DNA of 64,000 bases, taken from Thinopyrum elongatum. Taxonomy: Eukaryota > Streptophyta > Magnoliopsida > Poales > Poaceae. The notes below the pieces were generated by a model. That model had not been told where the DNA came from and made no database searches. It worked only from the letters and a program-made list of their open reading frames with translations. The stretch is from the NCBI GenBank assembly GCA_011799875.1, contig CM022298.1:721613622-721677621 (forward strand), in the 5' to 3' direction. The stretch's first letter is position 1. Each line of letters opens with the position of its first letter. Below are positions 45,551 through 55,659 of this stretch, in pieces. A program made the position numbers and the translations under genes.

Positions 45551-48122
45551 GCATCCCCAAGCTTAATTCCTGCTCGTCCTCGAGTAGGTAAATGATAAAA
45601 ACAGAATTTTTGATGTGGAATGCTGCCTAACATGTTCATCACATATTCTTTTCTTTGTAGCATGGACATTTGGACTTTTTAATATGGTTCAAAGCAATAG
45701 TCTAGTTTTGACATGAAGACTTTAATACTCAAGCATATCAACAAGCAACCATGTCTTTCAAAATATCAACACTAAAGCAAGTTATCCCTAGCCCATTATG
45801 CTCAATCATTGATCCATTCATGAAACACACTCGAATACTAGCTATACCCAATGCTCAAGTATGATCATAGTGCCCCTTAGTTGGTGCTTTATAAGAGAAG
45901 ATGGAGACTCAAGTAAAAATAAAAATTGCATATAGTAAAAGAAAGGCCCTTCGCGGAGGAAAGTAGGGATTTGTAGAGGTGCCGGAGCTCAAAGCGAAAA
46001 TTGAGAGATAAAAACATTTTGGGAGGCATACTTTTCCCACCAACGAAAACGACTTAGAGTTCCCAACACTTTCCATGCTAGATATATCATAGGCGGTTCC
46101 CAAACAGAAAATAAAGTTTATTCCTTTTTCCACCATACTTTCACTTTCCATGGCTAACCGTATCCACGGGTGCCCTCCATACCAACACTTTCCAAGGAAT
46201 TTATTATTTGACAACATAAAGTAAATTCATTTTTCATTTTGGGACTAGGCATCCCTAATACCATTGCCGTACTCTCGTGCAATGACAAGTGAATAAACAC
46301 TCATCGTGAGAATAACACATCTAGCATGGAAAATATCGGCCACCCCTCACCGCCTCGTGAGCGGTACGAGCACACAAAAGAGAAATTTATTTTGAAAATT
46401 AGAGATGGCACATACAAATTTGCTTAGAACGGCATGGAAATACTGCATATAGGTAGGTATAGTGGACTCATATGGCAAAACTGGTTTAAAGGGTTTTGGA
46501 TGCACAAGTAGTGATCATACTTAGTGCAAATGAAGGCTAGCAAAAAGATTGAGAAGCGTCCAACCAAGAAACAAAAAATCTCATAAGCGAGCATTAAGCA
46601 TAACTTACACTAAATAATGCACCACAAGTAGGATGTAATTTCATTGCATGACTATTGACTTTCATGCTTGTATAGGGAATCACAAACCTTAACACTAATA
46701 TTCTTACTAAAGCATAATTACTCATCAACATGACTCACATATCATATCGTCATATCTCAAAACTATTACAAAGAACCAAGTTTATTTTGTCCAATGATCT
46801 TCATGAAAGTTTTTATTATATCCTCCTTGGATATCTATCACTTTGGGACTAATTTCATATGTTGCTTTTAATAAGCTCAAACAAATATAAGTGAAGAACA
46901 TGAGCATAGTATTTCTTTCTCTCAAATTAATCTAAGTGAAGCAAGAGAGAATTTCTTAAAAAAATTACTAACTCCCAAATAAATCTAAGTGAAGTATGAG
47001 AGCATTTCTTCAAAAATAACAAAGCACACCGTGCTCAAAAAGATATAAGTGAAGCACTAGAGCAATTCCAAGGCTCAAAAAATTTAAGTGAAGCATAGGA
47101 GCAAGCATAGCATAATTTTTGGCTCTCTCAAAAAGGTGTGTCCATCAAGGATTCAATACTTAAAATAAAAATGCAAACCAAGCAAAGACTCATATCATAC
47201 AAGACGCTCCAAGCAAAACTCATAATATGTGACGAATAAAGATATAGCTTCAAGTAGAATACCGATGGTCGTTAGAAGAAAGAGGGGATGCCACTCGGGG
47301 CATCCCCAAGCTTAGTTGCTTGACACTTCTTGAATATTATCTTGGGGTGCCTCGGGCATCCCCAAGCTTAGCCTTTTGCTAATCCTTATTCCTTCATCCA
47401 TCGTAATATCACCCAAAACTGGAAAACTTCAATCACACAAAACTCAACAAAACCTTCGTGATATCCGTTAGTATAAGAAAGCAAATCACTACTATAAGTA
47501 TTGTTGCAAACCCATTCATATTTTATTTTTGCATTATATCTACTGTATTCAAACTTTTCTATGGCAAAAACTCTTCAAAGAAAACCATAGAATCATCAAA
47601 ACAAGCACACAACGCAAAGAAAACAGAATATGTCAAAAACAGAACAGTCTGTAGCCATCTGAATATTTCTAATACTTATGTAACTCCAAAAATTCTGAAA
47701 AATTAGGAAAACAGAGGAAATTTGTATATCAATCTTTTGTAAAAAATTCAGAAGTTTTAGTCGCTTCTGTAATTCTAAACAATTTTTTTTCTAGATGCAA
47801 AAGTTTCTGTTTTCCAACATGATCAAATTAACTATCACCCAACATGATCCCAAAGGCTTTGCTTGGCACAAACACTAAATTAAACCACAAATATACATCT
47901 AATCGGAGGCATAATTGGGTATTTTTATTGAAAACAGCAAGAAAAACCAAAAAGCAAAAAGATACAAGTTGGGTTGCCTCCCAACGAGCGCTATCATTTT
48001 ACGCCCCTAGCTAGGCATAATGCAAAGGATCTAAGTTTTGTCATCTTTAGTTTCATTTTCCTTAGAGGTGTCTTTGTCAGGAGGTTTTGCAAAAACAACA
48101 TAGAACACCTTATCCATAGAGA
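45551..48122 (-). other. Non-coding 3' internal region of the gypsy element
   Basis: About 2.6 kb without a coding domain. It contains many ATAAGTGAAG words (46880-47100) and two copies of GGCATCCCCAAGCTTAG (47300-47375) that imitate the polypurine stretch at 45551. This looks like the long untranslated tail of a non-autonomous family. Confidence 0.7.
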
Positions 48123-48716
48123 CTATAGCACTATCAAGTTGCTTATCATCATATCCCCTTTGATTTCTGGCAACAATCCAAGAAAGTGTTGATTAACATC
48201 ATTGAAAACTTGTTGGATTATATCTAAAACAGGGGCTTCCTTTTTAAGATTCTCGTCAAAGATTTGATTATCCCCAAGCAAATGTCTTAGCACGTAATCA
48301 TTATTATAAAGAATTTCATCTATCACCGGGTTTTCATGATTCATACCATAGAAATCAAAAATTTCCCTAGCTTCCCGTACTATGTAATCAAATTCATTCA
48401 TAAGAACAAGGGTGGCCAACTTTTTAGCCTTGGGATTCTTTATAACGGGTAACTCAAAAAACAATCTTTGCAAGGTAGGATGAGTACGGATAAATTTATT
48501 TTCAAGTTTCAGAACTAGTACTGAAATAGCTTCCGCATAAGATTTAGTCCTCTTAAGTATAGGAACATCATCAAGACTTAAATTTCCAACACAATTGAAA
48601 AATTCTTGGATACGTTTTTTTTCTATAACATTCCCTTGCCCAAAAACAAAAGTTTTGGCATCCAGATTACCCGTACGCTCCATTTTAGGAGTTAGGCCAT
48701 CATCTATTTCTGCCAT
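48123..48716 (-). CDS. Unknown 197-codon ORF of the pol-less gypsy element
   Basis: The frame is open from MAEIDDGLTPKMERTGNLDA at 48716 to the stop at 48123. It contains FVFGQGNVIEKKRIQEFFNC, SLDDVPILKRTKSYAEAISV, LATLVLMNEFDYIVREAREI and LLGDNQIFDENLKKEAPVLD. It is mostly alpha-helical by appearance, rich in Lys, Glu and Asn, with no zinc knuckle and no catalytic motif I know. The open frame could be extended upstream to 48830, but the extension is Phe-rich leader-like sequence next to the primer-binding site, so I start at MAEIDD. As the only ORF of a pol-less element it may be gag-like or an element-specific packaging factor; that is inference. Nothing in the frame is broken. Confidence 0.6.
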   Translation of the reverse strand: MAEIDDGLTPKMERTGNLDAKTFVFGQGNVIEKKRIQEFFNCVGNLSLDDVPILKRTKSYAEAISVLVLKLENKFIRTHPTLQRLFFELPVIKNPKAKKLATLVLMNEFDYIVREAREIFDFYGMNHENPVIDEILYNNDYVLRHLLGDNQIFDENLKKEAPVLDIIQQVFNDVNQHFLGLLPEIKGDMMISNLIVL

Positions 48717-48892
48717 ACCAGAATACCAAGATAGATCTGACGAAAAAAAAAACAGCAAACGAAAAAGAGGGCGAATACAACGACAAATTTTTGTGAAGTG
48801 GGGGAGAGGAAAATGAGAGGCAAATGGCAAATAATGTAAATTGCAAGGAGATGAGATTTGTGATTAGGAACCTGGTTGATGTTGTTGATGTC

Positions 48893-48968
48893 TCCCCGGC
48901 AACGGCGCCAGAAATTGGCACGAGGCCGGGAGACTATCTTGACGTGATCCTCCCCGGTAACGGCGCCA
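48893..48968 (-). other. Two primer-binding sites, 58 bp apart
   Basis: On the minus strand TGGCGCCGTTACCGGGGA (48968-48951) lies 11 bases after the 5' LTR, and TGGCGCCGTTGCCGGGGA (48910-48893) follows. Both are preceded by AATTTC. The second is the unaltered Athila-type site; the first has one change. Similar sequence (AATTTCTGGCGCCGTTACCC) also occurs inside each LTR near 44200 and 49200. Confidence 0.85.
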
Positions 48969-48979
48969 GAAATTCCTTT

Positions 48980-50541
48980 TGATGTCTGCTAGAACTACGT
49001 TGGTATTTCCCCAAAGAGGAAGGGATGATGCAGCACAGCGACGGTAGGTATTTCCCTCAGTGATGAGACCAAGGTTATCAAACCAGTAGGAGAACCACGT
49101 AACACAACGTAAACAACCCCTGCACACAAATAACAAATACTCGCAACCCGACGTGTTAAAGGGGTTGTCAATCCCTTTCGGGTAACGGCGCCAGAAATTG
49201 GCAAGTGGACGGGAGAAAGTTGTAATAGATTGTATAAATAGATCGCAAATAAAATAAAGTGCAGCAAAGTATTTTTGGATTAATAGATCTGAAAATAAAA
49301 GCAAATGAAAATAGATCGCGAAGGCAAATATATTAAAGAAGACACCCGGGGGCCGTAGGTTTCACTAGTGGTTTCTCTCGAGAAAAATAGCAAACGGTAG
49401 AAAACAAATTACTGTTGGGCAATTGATAGAACTTCAAATACTCATGATGATATCCAGGCAATGATCATTATATAGGCATCACGTCCAAGATTAGTAGACC
49501 GACTCCTGCCTACATCTACTACTATTACTCCACACATCGATCGCTATCCAGCATGCATCTAGTGTATTAAGTTCATGGAAAAACAGAGTAATGCAATAAG
49601 AACGATGACATGATGTAGACAAGATCTATTTATGTAGAAATAGACCCCATCTTGTTATCCTTAATAGCAACGATACATACGTGTCGGTTCCTTTTCTGTC
49701 ACTGGGATCAAGCACCGTAAGATCGAACCCATTACAAAGCACCTCTTCCCATTGCAAGATAAATAGATCAAGTTGGCCAAACAAAACCCAAATATCGGAG
49801 AAGAAATACAAGGCTATAAGCAATCATGCATATAAGAGATCAAAGAAGACTCAAATAACTTTCATGGATAAAAACATAGATCTGATCATAAACTCAAAGT
49901 TCATCGGATCCCAACAAACACACCGCAAAAAGAGTTACATCACATGGATCTCCAAGAGACCATTGTATTGAGAATCAAACGAGAGAGAGAAAGCCATCTA
50001 GCTACTAACTATGGACCCATAGGTCTACAAAGAACTACTCACGCATCATCGGAGAGGCACCAATGAGGATGATGAACCCCTCCGTGATGGTGTCTAGATT
50101 GGATCTAGTGTTTCTGGAACTTGCGGCGGCTGGAATTGGTTTTCGTCGGCTCTCCTGGGGTTTCTGGAATATTGGGGTATTCATAGAGCAAAGAGGTGGT
50201 GCGGGAGGCCACCGAGGTGGGCACAACCCACCAGGGCGCGCCTAGGCCTCCAGGCGCTCCCTGGTGTCTTGTGCTCACCTCGGGCTCCCTCTTCGGTACT
50301 TCTTTGGCCCACTGGATGTCTTCTGGTCCAAAAAAATCCACAAAAAGTTTCGCTGCGTTTGGACTCCGTTTGGTATTGATTTCCTGCGATGTAAAAAACA
50401 TGCAGAAAACAGCAACTGGCACTGGGCACTATGTCAAAAGGTTAGTACCAAAAAATGATATAAAATGATTCTAAAACATCCAAGAATGATAATATAACAG
50501 CATGGAACAATAAAAATTATAGATACATTGGAGACGTATCA
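48980..50541 (-). repeat. 5' LTR of the gypsy element, 1562 bp
   Basis: The pair of 43983-45550; in the first ~210 bp compared I counted 9 substitutions. It starts TGATACGTCTCCAATGTATC at 50541. The TATA box position reads CTATGAATACC (about 50175-50185) instead of CTATAAATACC, so the promoter-bearing LTR is the mutated one. Confidence 0.9.
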
Positions 50542-51015
50542 ATGATTTCCTGGGGAATAGTAGAACTCAAGCAGCTGTAGTTCTGTGAATTCAAGGGATT
50601 TCAGCCAGGCGTCCATCGTGCAGGGCATGCTATGCTTGCTCAGGTAGCATGACGGGATGCAGAGGCTTTGAACGAATCCCTGGTGGGAGGAGATGATGGC
50701 TCTGGGGAGTTCAAAATCATTAAAGAGAGATAGCTGACGACAATCGAGATTAAGGGGCGCGTGCCATAGAGGGCGCCACCGATTTGAGAGGACTTGGGTG
50801 CGGCAGCAATCCTTGGTGGGGAGAAGCGAGATGATCTCCCCAAGGATGGCGTTCGGGAGATCGCTGATGTGGTCCACCCGGGATTCTAAGGGTTCCTGGG
50901 ATCCGGTGGGGGCGGGCTTGCCACTTCTCCCCGCGCTGCCGGGTGCGGGATCTACAACAGGCGTCACCGCTGGCGGGAACCTCATCTTCTTGGCGCTGGG
51001 GTCAGCCGACTCCAT
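50542..51015 (-). pseudogene. F-box gene exon 1, 5' piece with F-box
   Basis: 158 codons from ATG at 51015 to the insertion point. The N-terminus is basic and proline-rich, then the F-box: RVDHISDLPNAILGEIISLL, PTKDCCRTQVLSNRWRPLWH, matching the consensus (LPxxxLxxIxSxLPxKxxxxTxxLSxRWRxLW). NLDCRQLS and a LRR-like start follow. The frame has no stop and joins exactly, codon for codon, to the piece at 43982. Confidence 0.92.
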
Positions 51016-51639
51016 TTTCCTCGAGGGTGTCGAGTCGAGCTCGCAGATTTGAGCAGAGTAACGAATGATGAGCCTAGTTGTAGTGCGAGTAAAGAAGAAG
51101 GGGAGCTGGGGTTTTCTGTAGTAGTGAGGAAGAAGGGGAGCTGGGGTTTTCTGTAGGAGTGAGGTGAGGAATTTGGGGGTACGAGTGGAGCGACCTGATG
51201 TGAGGTGGGTGGGAGTGAGGAGGAAGAAGAGCACCCAGGTTTTTTGGGGGGCAGTGTGCTGGGTAGCTCCTCTCATTAAGTAAATATATGGGCTTTTGAA
51301 TTGATATTATTATTTACTAGGGTGGATGGGCTGTTTTGTCTTGGGCCCAGAGAAACAATTACTACTAGTACAGTGGAGACACTCTACAACTACCCAGAAA
51401 AACAATTACTACTAGTACAGTGGATACACTATCGCTTCTGGCTCCTCCGAGGTCATCGAATTGTCTCCCTCTACTGAATGCTATTTTACTTTGGTTCACC
51501 GACATGCGGGCCTTGCAACGCGCGGGCCCAAATGCCATCCACCAAATTAGAAGGCGGTATGCAGGCGGAGAGTCACCCCGGTTGTAGCGCGGCAGTAACG
51601 AGCCATCATATCACAAAACCCCACCTCCCCGCAGTCTAA
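51016..51639. promoter_or_regulatory. Divergent intergenic region
   Basis: About 0.6 kb between the F-box start and the leader of the plus-strand neighbour. Toward the F-box gene a TATA-like TATATTTA lies on the minus strand at 51288-51281. Two copies of AAACAATTACTACTAGTACA start at 51353 and 51400 (47-bp period). It may act as a shared promoter for both genes; this is inference from layout only. Confidence 0.45.
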
Positions 51640-52728
51640 GTTTGACGGACGAAGCAACCATCATTTCATTCTTCGCTGAATCCCCATCTCCCTCACCGTC
51701 TTCAAGAAAGCCAACACTCGCATCTGCCATTGTTCTTCTCTCCCAACGAAGGGAAGGTAAGCGGATCCGTGATGTTGGTATATTTTCTTATAGAAAAAAA
51801 AGAACTTTTGCAAAGTAGTAACCGATCCTCACTCTCTTTTTTGTTTCATTGTCATTGCGATTGTGTTTTCCTTTCAGTTGTCTCCTAGTATTCGTCAGTT
51901 TCATGATGGACCAAGGAGAACCAGGCAAAGATCTGCTGATGTTGGAGTAGAAGCGGGAGGCTGATCCCCACGAGACAGAGAGCTCCAAGAAGATGGAGGC
52001 AGCCACCGAGCTGACCCCAGATACGCTCACGACCACTACTGAGATGGTCAATGCCCTGTTTGAGGTTACAACCCCTGTGGCCCTGCAGGAGCAGTTTTCC
52101 CCCTTCGAGGATGTGTCCCCCCCGCTGAGCTGCCCAAGGTGATTTTCTTCTTTGCCAATCTCGATTGTGGTTTTTCATCTCAGTATGTGGTGATAAATAA
52201 TGCAAAATTTTATTAGCTTCGATGCCATGCAACCTTCCCTGTCATGCATACTTTTGACTCTACATAGTGGTTTATATAACTTGTGTTTCTTATATTGGAA
52301 AGTAATTCAGAATTTGTTTCTGTTTCAATTAGAGCCCTGATGCAGACAAGGATTGTGTGGTTGTACATGTCACTCGCTATGAGGCGGATGACCTGAATAT
52401 ACGCACTGGGACAAAGTTCTTAGGCTGTTGCATCCTGGAAGCCATTTGCACTTATACCAATGTCGAGATGTATTCCAGCCTCACTGTTGTCAGGCGTGTT
52501 GTCCAGGGTGTACTAAAGCACAAGAAGTTCAAAGCTAATCCTTCGTTTGTGAGGCATACTGTTCTTGTCAAGCGTACGTAGAAAGATGATGTGGCATGCC
52601 TCCACAAACAAGTTTATGAGTGGCAAGGTCACAAGGTTATCTTTAGGAAGGTTCACAGGATTAAGCTACTGCCGGACGTCCTCGATGATGTTCATGGCAA
52701 GGTCCATCTTGTGTCCATCCCAAATTAG
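51640..52728 (+). pseudogene. Small gene of unknown function, disabled
   Basis: A leader (about 51640-51756) ends at a GAAG/GTAAGC donor. Exon 2 runs from TTTCAG/TTGTC (51878) to CCCAAG/GTGATT (52138) and exon 3 from AATTAG (52333) to TAG 52726-52728. From ATG 51903 the frame reads MMDQGEPGKDLLMLE, then TAG at 51948, then KREADPHETESSKKMEAATE and FEVTTPVALQEQFSPFEDV. A run of seven C at 52117-52123 seems one short: with eight, exon 2 would end in phase with exon 3. Exon 3 encodes SPDADKDCVVVHVTRYEADD, TKFLGCCILEAICTYTNVEM and VVRRVVQGVLKHKKFKANPS, then TAG at 52579, then KDDVACLHKQVYEWQGHKVI to DVHGKVHLVSIPN. About 210 residues would result. I recognise no domain. Its divergent position beside the F-box gene suggests a real old gene. 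Confidence 0.6.
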
Positions 52729-53398
52729 ATCGAGGCATGAAATAGTTGCCCCATCTAGCGTTTAAAAGTAGTTTGGATTGTGTCTAATTATCCGAAACTT
52801 GCCTATTATTGAGCCCTCTGGGGCTAGTACTCTGTTTGAATCCGCCTATGGGAACTACTGCTACTTTTGTGTGCCCGTGAATCATGTGAGAACCATCCTA
52901 ATTGTTGCCGAAACAGATGCGTCCTCAATAGTTTTTTCATGTAATATGGCATGGTAAGACATAATTTGTCACGGTTTATCATACGAGCAGTGTGTGTTTG
53001 ATGAAATAGAGTACTTGTTCGACAACTGTGCGCCGACATATACAAAGGGTACGTAAGGTTGGTTAAGTACTTGTGAATACTGTTGGTGCTACCCCACTTG
53101 TAAGCAGTTGTGCAAAACACGGCACATTGGCTCAACTCGCTTCAACACTAGAAAAGTCGGCTATCGACCAGCTAACAATCAATAATATGTTGTCTGACAT
53201 ATAAGCAACTACGTATCTTGTTACAGTGGTTCATGCAGTTAACTGAGGCCACAATGTAAATTCCAAATGTTCACACGCTAGTCCAGCGTTCATGTGGAAC
53301 ATTCACATTAAACTCGGCTTCATAAAATACTTGAAAAGCATAAGTTAAGCAATTTTATACATCTCAATGATTCATAGAACATAACAAACATTTACTAG
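52729..53398. other. 3' flank, no feature recognised
   Basis: Probably the downstream region of the plus-strand pseudogene. ORFs are short; the longest (52824-53135, minus, 103 codons) has no known motif. Confidence 0.4.
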
Positions 53399-53639
53399 TC
53401 TCTACTCTTATAAAGAACAGAGTTGGTGATGATGGTGTGCCTGCCATCCTGCAATATAGGCCGTCCAATTTATATCTGACGGATAGGAAGGAGACTATGG
53501 CAATTTTGCAAAAAGATACCCACACCCCTCTCCACATTTGCAAATAAGGCCTTCCCTCGTTCATCCTTTTCTCTCACAAGATAAACTACTCATACAAATG
53601 CATCTTGATGTTTCGTGCAATGCACGGGCATCTTGCTAG
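53399..53639 (+). mobile_element. Short non-autonomous Helitron
   Basis: Starts TCTCTACTCTTATAAA and ends with hairpin CGTGCAATGCACG (53614-53626), then GGCATCTTG and CTAG (53636-53639) followed by T. This 3' pattern is common in grass Helitrons. The base before the TC is G rather than A, so the 5' end is less certain. 241 bp, no ORF. Confidence 0.6.
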
Positions 53640-54611
53640 TTCACAGCAAAAGACAAAGTTGTGAGAAGGTTTACAAATCAGGAAAAATCAAGCAAGGCTT
53701 CTCTGAGCAAAGGGCCTACCTAGGCAGGCTTTAATTTCCTGGAGTTCACTCTGGTTTTTCTTGTTGCCACCATCCAGGGTTAGGTTCTCTCATTCCAGAA
53801 TAACCAATTATAATTGTGTTCTCAGTTGGAATGCTGAACTGAACCATGTAGTTTACTGACCATCTGAACTTCTTGTGCAGTTCCACTAAATTTAAGCACC
53901 GCTATTTGCAGAAATAAGTAGACCACAATGCCTCTTGTCCGCGCACCTGTCCCAAAAACCTCCGTGCAGCCATGCCAGCTAGTCCTTTGTCCATGGATGA
54001 ACTGGGAGAAAGTGCATTCCCGACTAGGATGCAGTTGTTTTCGCTCGTCCCTGCACTGCAATCAGGAAGTAAAATGTACGAATGAGCTTCTTTTAGATTG
54101 CGTTGGTCATTCTACCTAGTTACTACCAATGTAGGAATACCTGGAATACGGGTGGTTAGACGACGGCAGCTAGGAATAGCCATCTCATTTTGTGCAGTTC
54201 TACTAAAACTGAGGTGTGTACTTTTGATTGCGCAGATAGAAACGATATGAAGACAGACATCCGTGTTTGCTCAAATATGAAATAAGGTTATTTAAACAGT
54301 GACAGTTATTTGCAGTGGCATTTGATTAACAGCAGCATCTATTGTGTTATAATTTGCACTACATTGACAGTATGAAAGTGCCCTTAAGTAAGAAGTAGCA
54401 TCACATCACATCAACACTGCCACTAGATTAACATGCAGAACAATAGTACTAGTATTACTGTCATGAGAGTAGCACATGGTCAGTAAATGTGCAATCAAAT
54501 TTGTGCAGTTCCACTGGGATGAAGCAATGTTAGCGGTGTGAGATTTAAGTGTAACTGCAAAAACACAATTCATGGGAAATAAAGCAAGACATAAGCACTT
54601 CATAAAATGGT
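53640..54611. other. Unassigned; weak transcript-like features on minus strand
   Basis: Several phrases with CAGTTCCACT or TTCTACTAAA recur (near 53880, 54195, 54505), as degenerate internal repeats. A minus-strand ORF (53822-54061, 79 codons) has no known domain. No gene is called. Confidence 0.35.
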
Positions 54612-54740
54612 GGTGGCATAGCTTCAATTTATCGACGGCACTAGACCATTGCTTAATAGTGACATTAGGTGGCATTGCTTCAATTTATCGATGGCACTAG
54701 CCCATTACTTAATAGTGACATTAGGTGGCATTGCTTCAAT
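54612..54740. repeat. 56-bp tandem repeat, about 2.3 copies
   Basis: GGTGGCAT starts units at 54612, 54668 and 54724. Units share GCTTCAATTTATCGA, GGCACTAG and TTAATAGTGACATTA. Confidence 0.9.
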
Positions 54741-55639
54741 GGTGTGTATTTTACATTAATGGTAGCGATATGGGCGTAGGGACAGTAGGGGCATAAAGTG
54801 GTGAGGCAGATGTGGTTGCCAAGAGCGGCAAACACTCATGCAACATGTCTGCATTTGTCCCATTTTTTATCTCCTCGGCGACATTTTCCTATGTGAGCAC
54901 AGGAAATCTAGACCTGCTCATTCTCATTTGCATTGTCCCCCAACACCCCTCACTTTCTTTCCTTTTTCGACCAAGAGACAGGTCCACCTCCCCACACCCT
55001 TCGCCATCCACCACGCTTTCTTCGCCTTTTCAACCAAGAGACCGGTTGGGTAGCCAGTATCTACTACTTTCCCCCGTTTCCTCTTAGAACAAAGTCCTAG
55101 ATTCATGCTACAACTTTCCCACTTTCTTCCCTATTTGAACCAACTCTTAGATTCGACTCTATGAACTAGCTTTACCTCTAATAATAGTAAAAGTCTAGGT
55201 GGCTTTGGAACAGCCGACGGAAGTAGAAAAAGATCCACACGCAGCCACGTGGGGAGCTGGGGCAGTAGAGTAAGGCAGGTTTCGAAGGAATATATACCTG
55301 AGGGTCGTCGGGATGTGGCAAAGACGGCGTCGGGAGGCCGCATCTTGGCCACAATACCGCAGGGACGAAGAAGGGGTCGGAGGACCTCCCGAGCCAGCCC
55401 TGTCTCGGAGAGAACGACACGGCTGCTGATGGGGACGCGCGGGCAGCTGTTGGTCTCCTCCCTTGCCGCCGACGACCGCGTGAACGATGCACCTACACCC
55501 CTGCCCCGGCAGAGGTGGTCCGGCCGGATTTGTGACCAGCCGTGAGCAGAGAGAGGGTGTGGCCACCTATGTCTTGCTTAGATCTGGAGAGCATGAGAGA
55601 GTGAAAGAGGACCTAGTAAAGCAAGCGCCGAGGCTCCTA

Positions 55640-55653
55640 CTTATATATATAAT
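55640..55653 (-). promoter_or_regulatory. Possible TATA box of a minus-strand unit
   Basis: ATTATATATATAAG on the minus strand, followed downstream by a CT-rich leader-like stretch (CTTTCACTCTCTCATGCTCTCC) near 55600-55580. GC-rich DNA with short ORFs follows (55195-55566, 123 codons in one frame), including a donor-like CCTCAG/GTATAT near 55300. No protein family is recognised, so a transcript is only a possibility. Confidence 0.25.
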
Positions 55654-55659
55654 CGAGTG

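Larger units (their letters stand above)
43983..50541 (-). mobile_element. Pol-less gypsy retrotransposon in F-box exon
   Basis: 6559 bp with LTRs 43983-45550 and 48980-50541. Target duplications are GTGAT (43978-43982) and ATGAT (50542-50546), one mismatch. The 3.4-kb interior has a primer-binding site, one 197-codon ORF and a long non-coding 3' part, but no protease, reverse transcriptase or integrase. It must have been mobilised by another element. By position and sequence it is related to the gypsy element at 26110-29388 through the interior, but its LTR ends differently. Confidence 0.92.
34136..51015 (-). pseudogene. F-box/LRR/FBD-like gene split by two retrotransposons
   Basis: Five minus-strand blocks form one gene: 51015-50542, 43982-43660 and 35070-34906 (all first exon), 34784-34650 (exon 2) and 34528-34136 (exon 3). 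Counting each target duplication once, exon 1 is 952 bp. The frame is open from the ATG at 51015 across both insertion points to a TAA at 34981-34979 (codon 293), caused by a shift equal to one extra base. Beyond it the other frame continues with LETLGVIHDLC to a splice donor, and exons 2 and 3 are intact. The predicted product would be about 490 residues: F-box near 46-92, leucine-rich middle, FBD-like end. F-box proteins bring substrates to SCF ubiquitin ligases; the substrate here is unknown. The start MESADPSAKK was chosen because the F-box lies 46 residues after it, as in relatives; an upstream ATG in frame at 51276 is less likely. Confidence 0.88.

Noticed and set aside
51948..52581. Two in-frame TAG codons as stop-codon recoding
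   Set aside because: Combined with a frame-breaking C run and no recoding signal, pseudogene decay is simpler.
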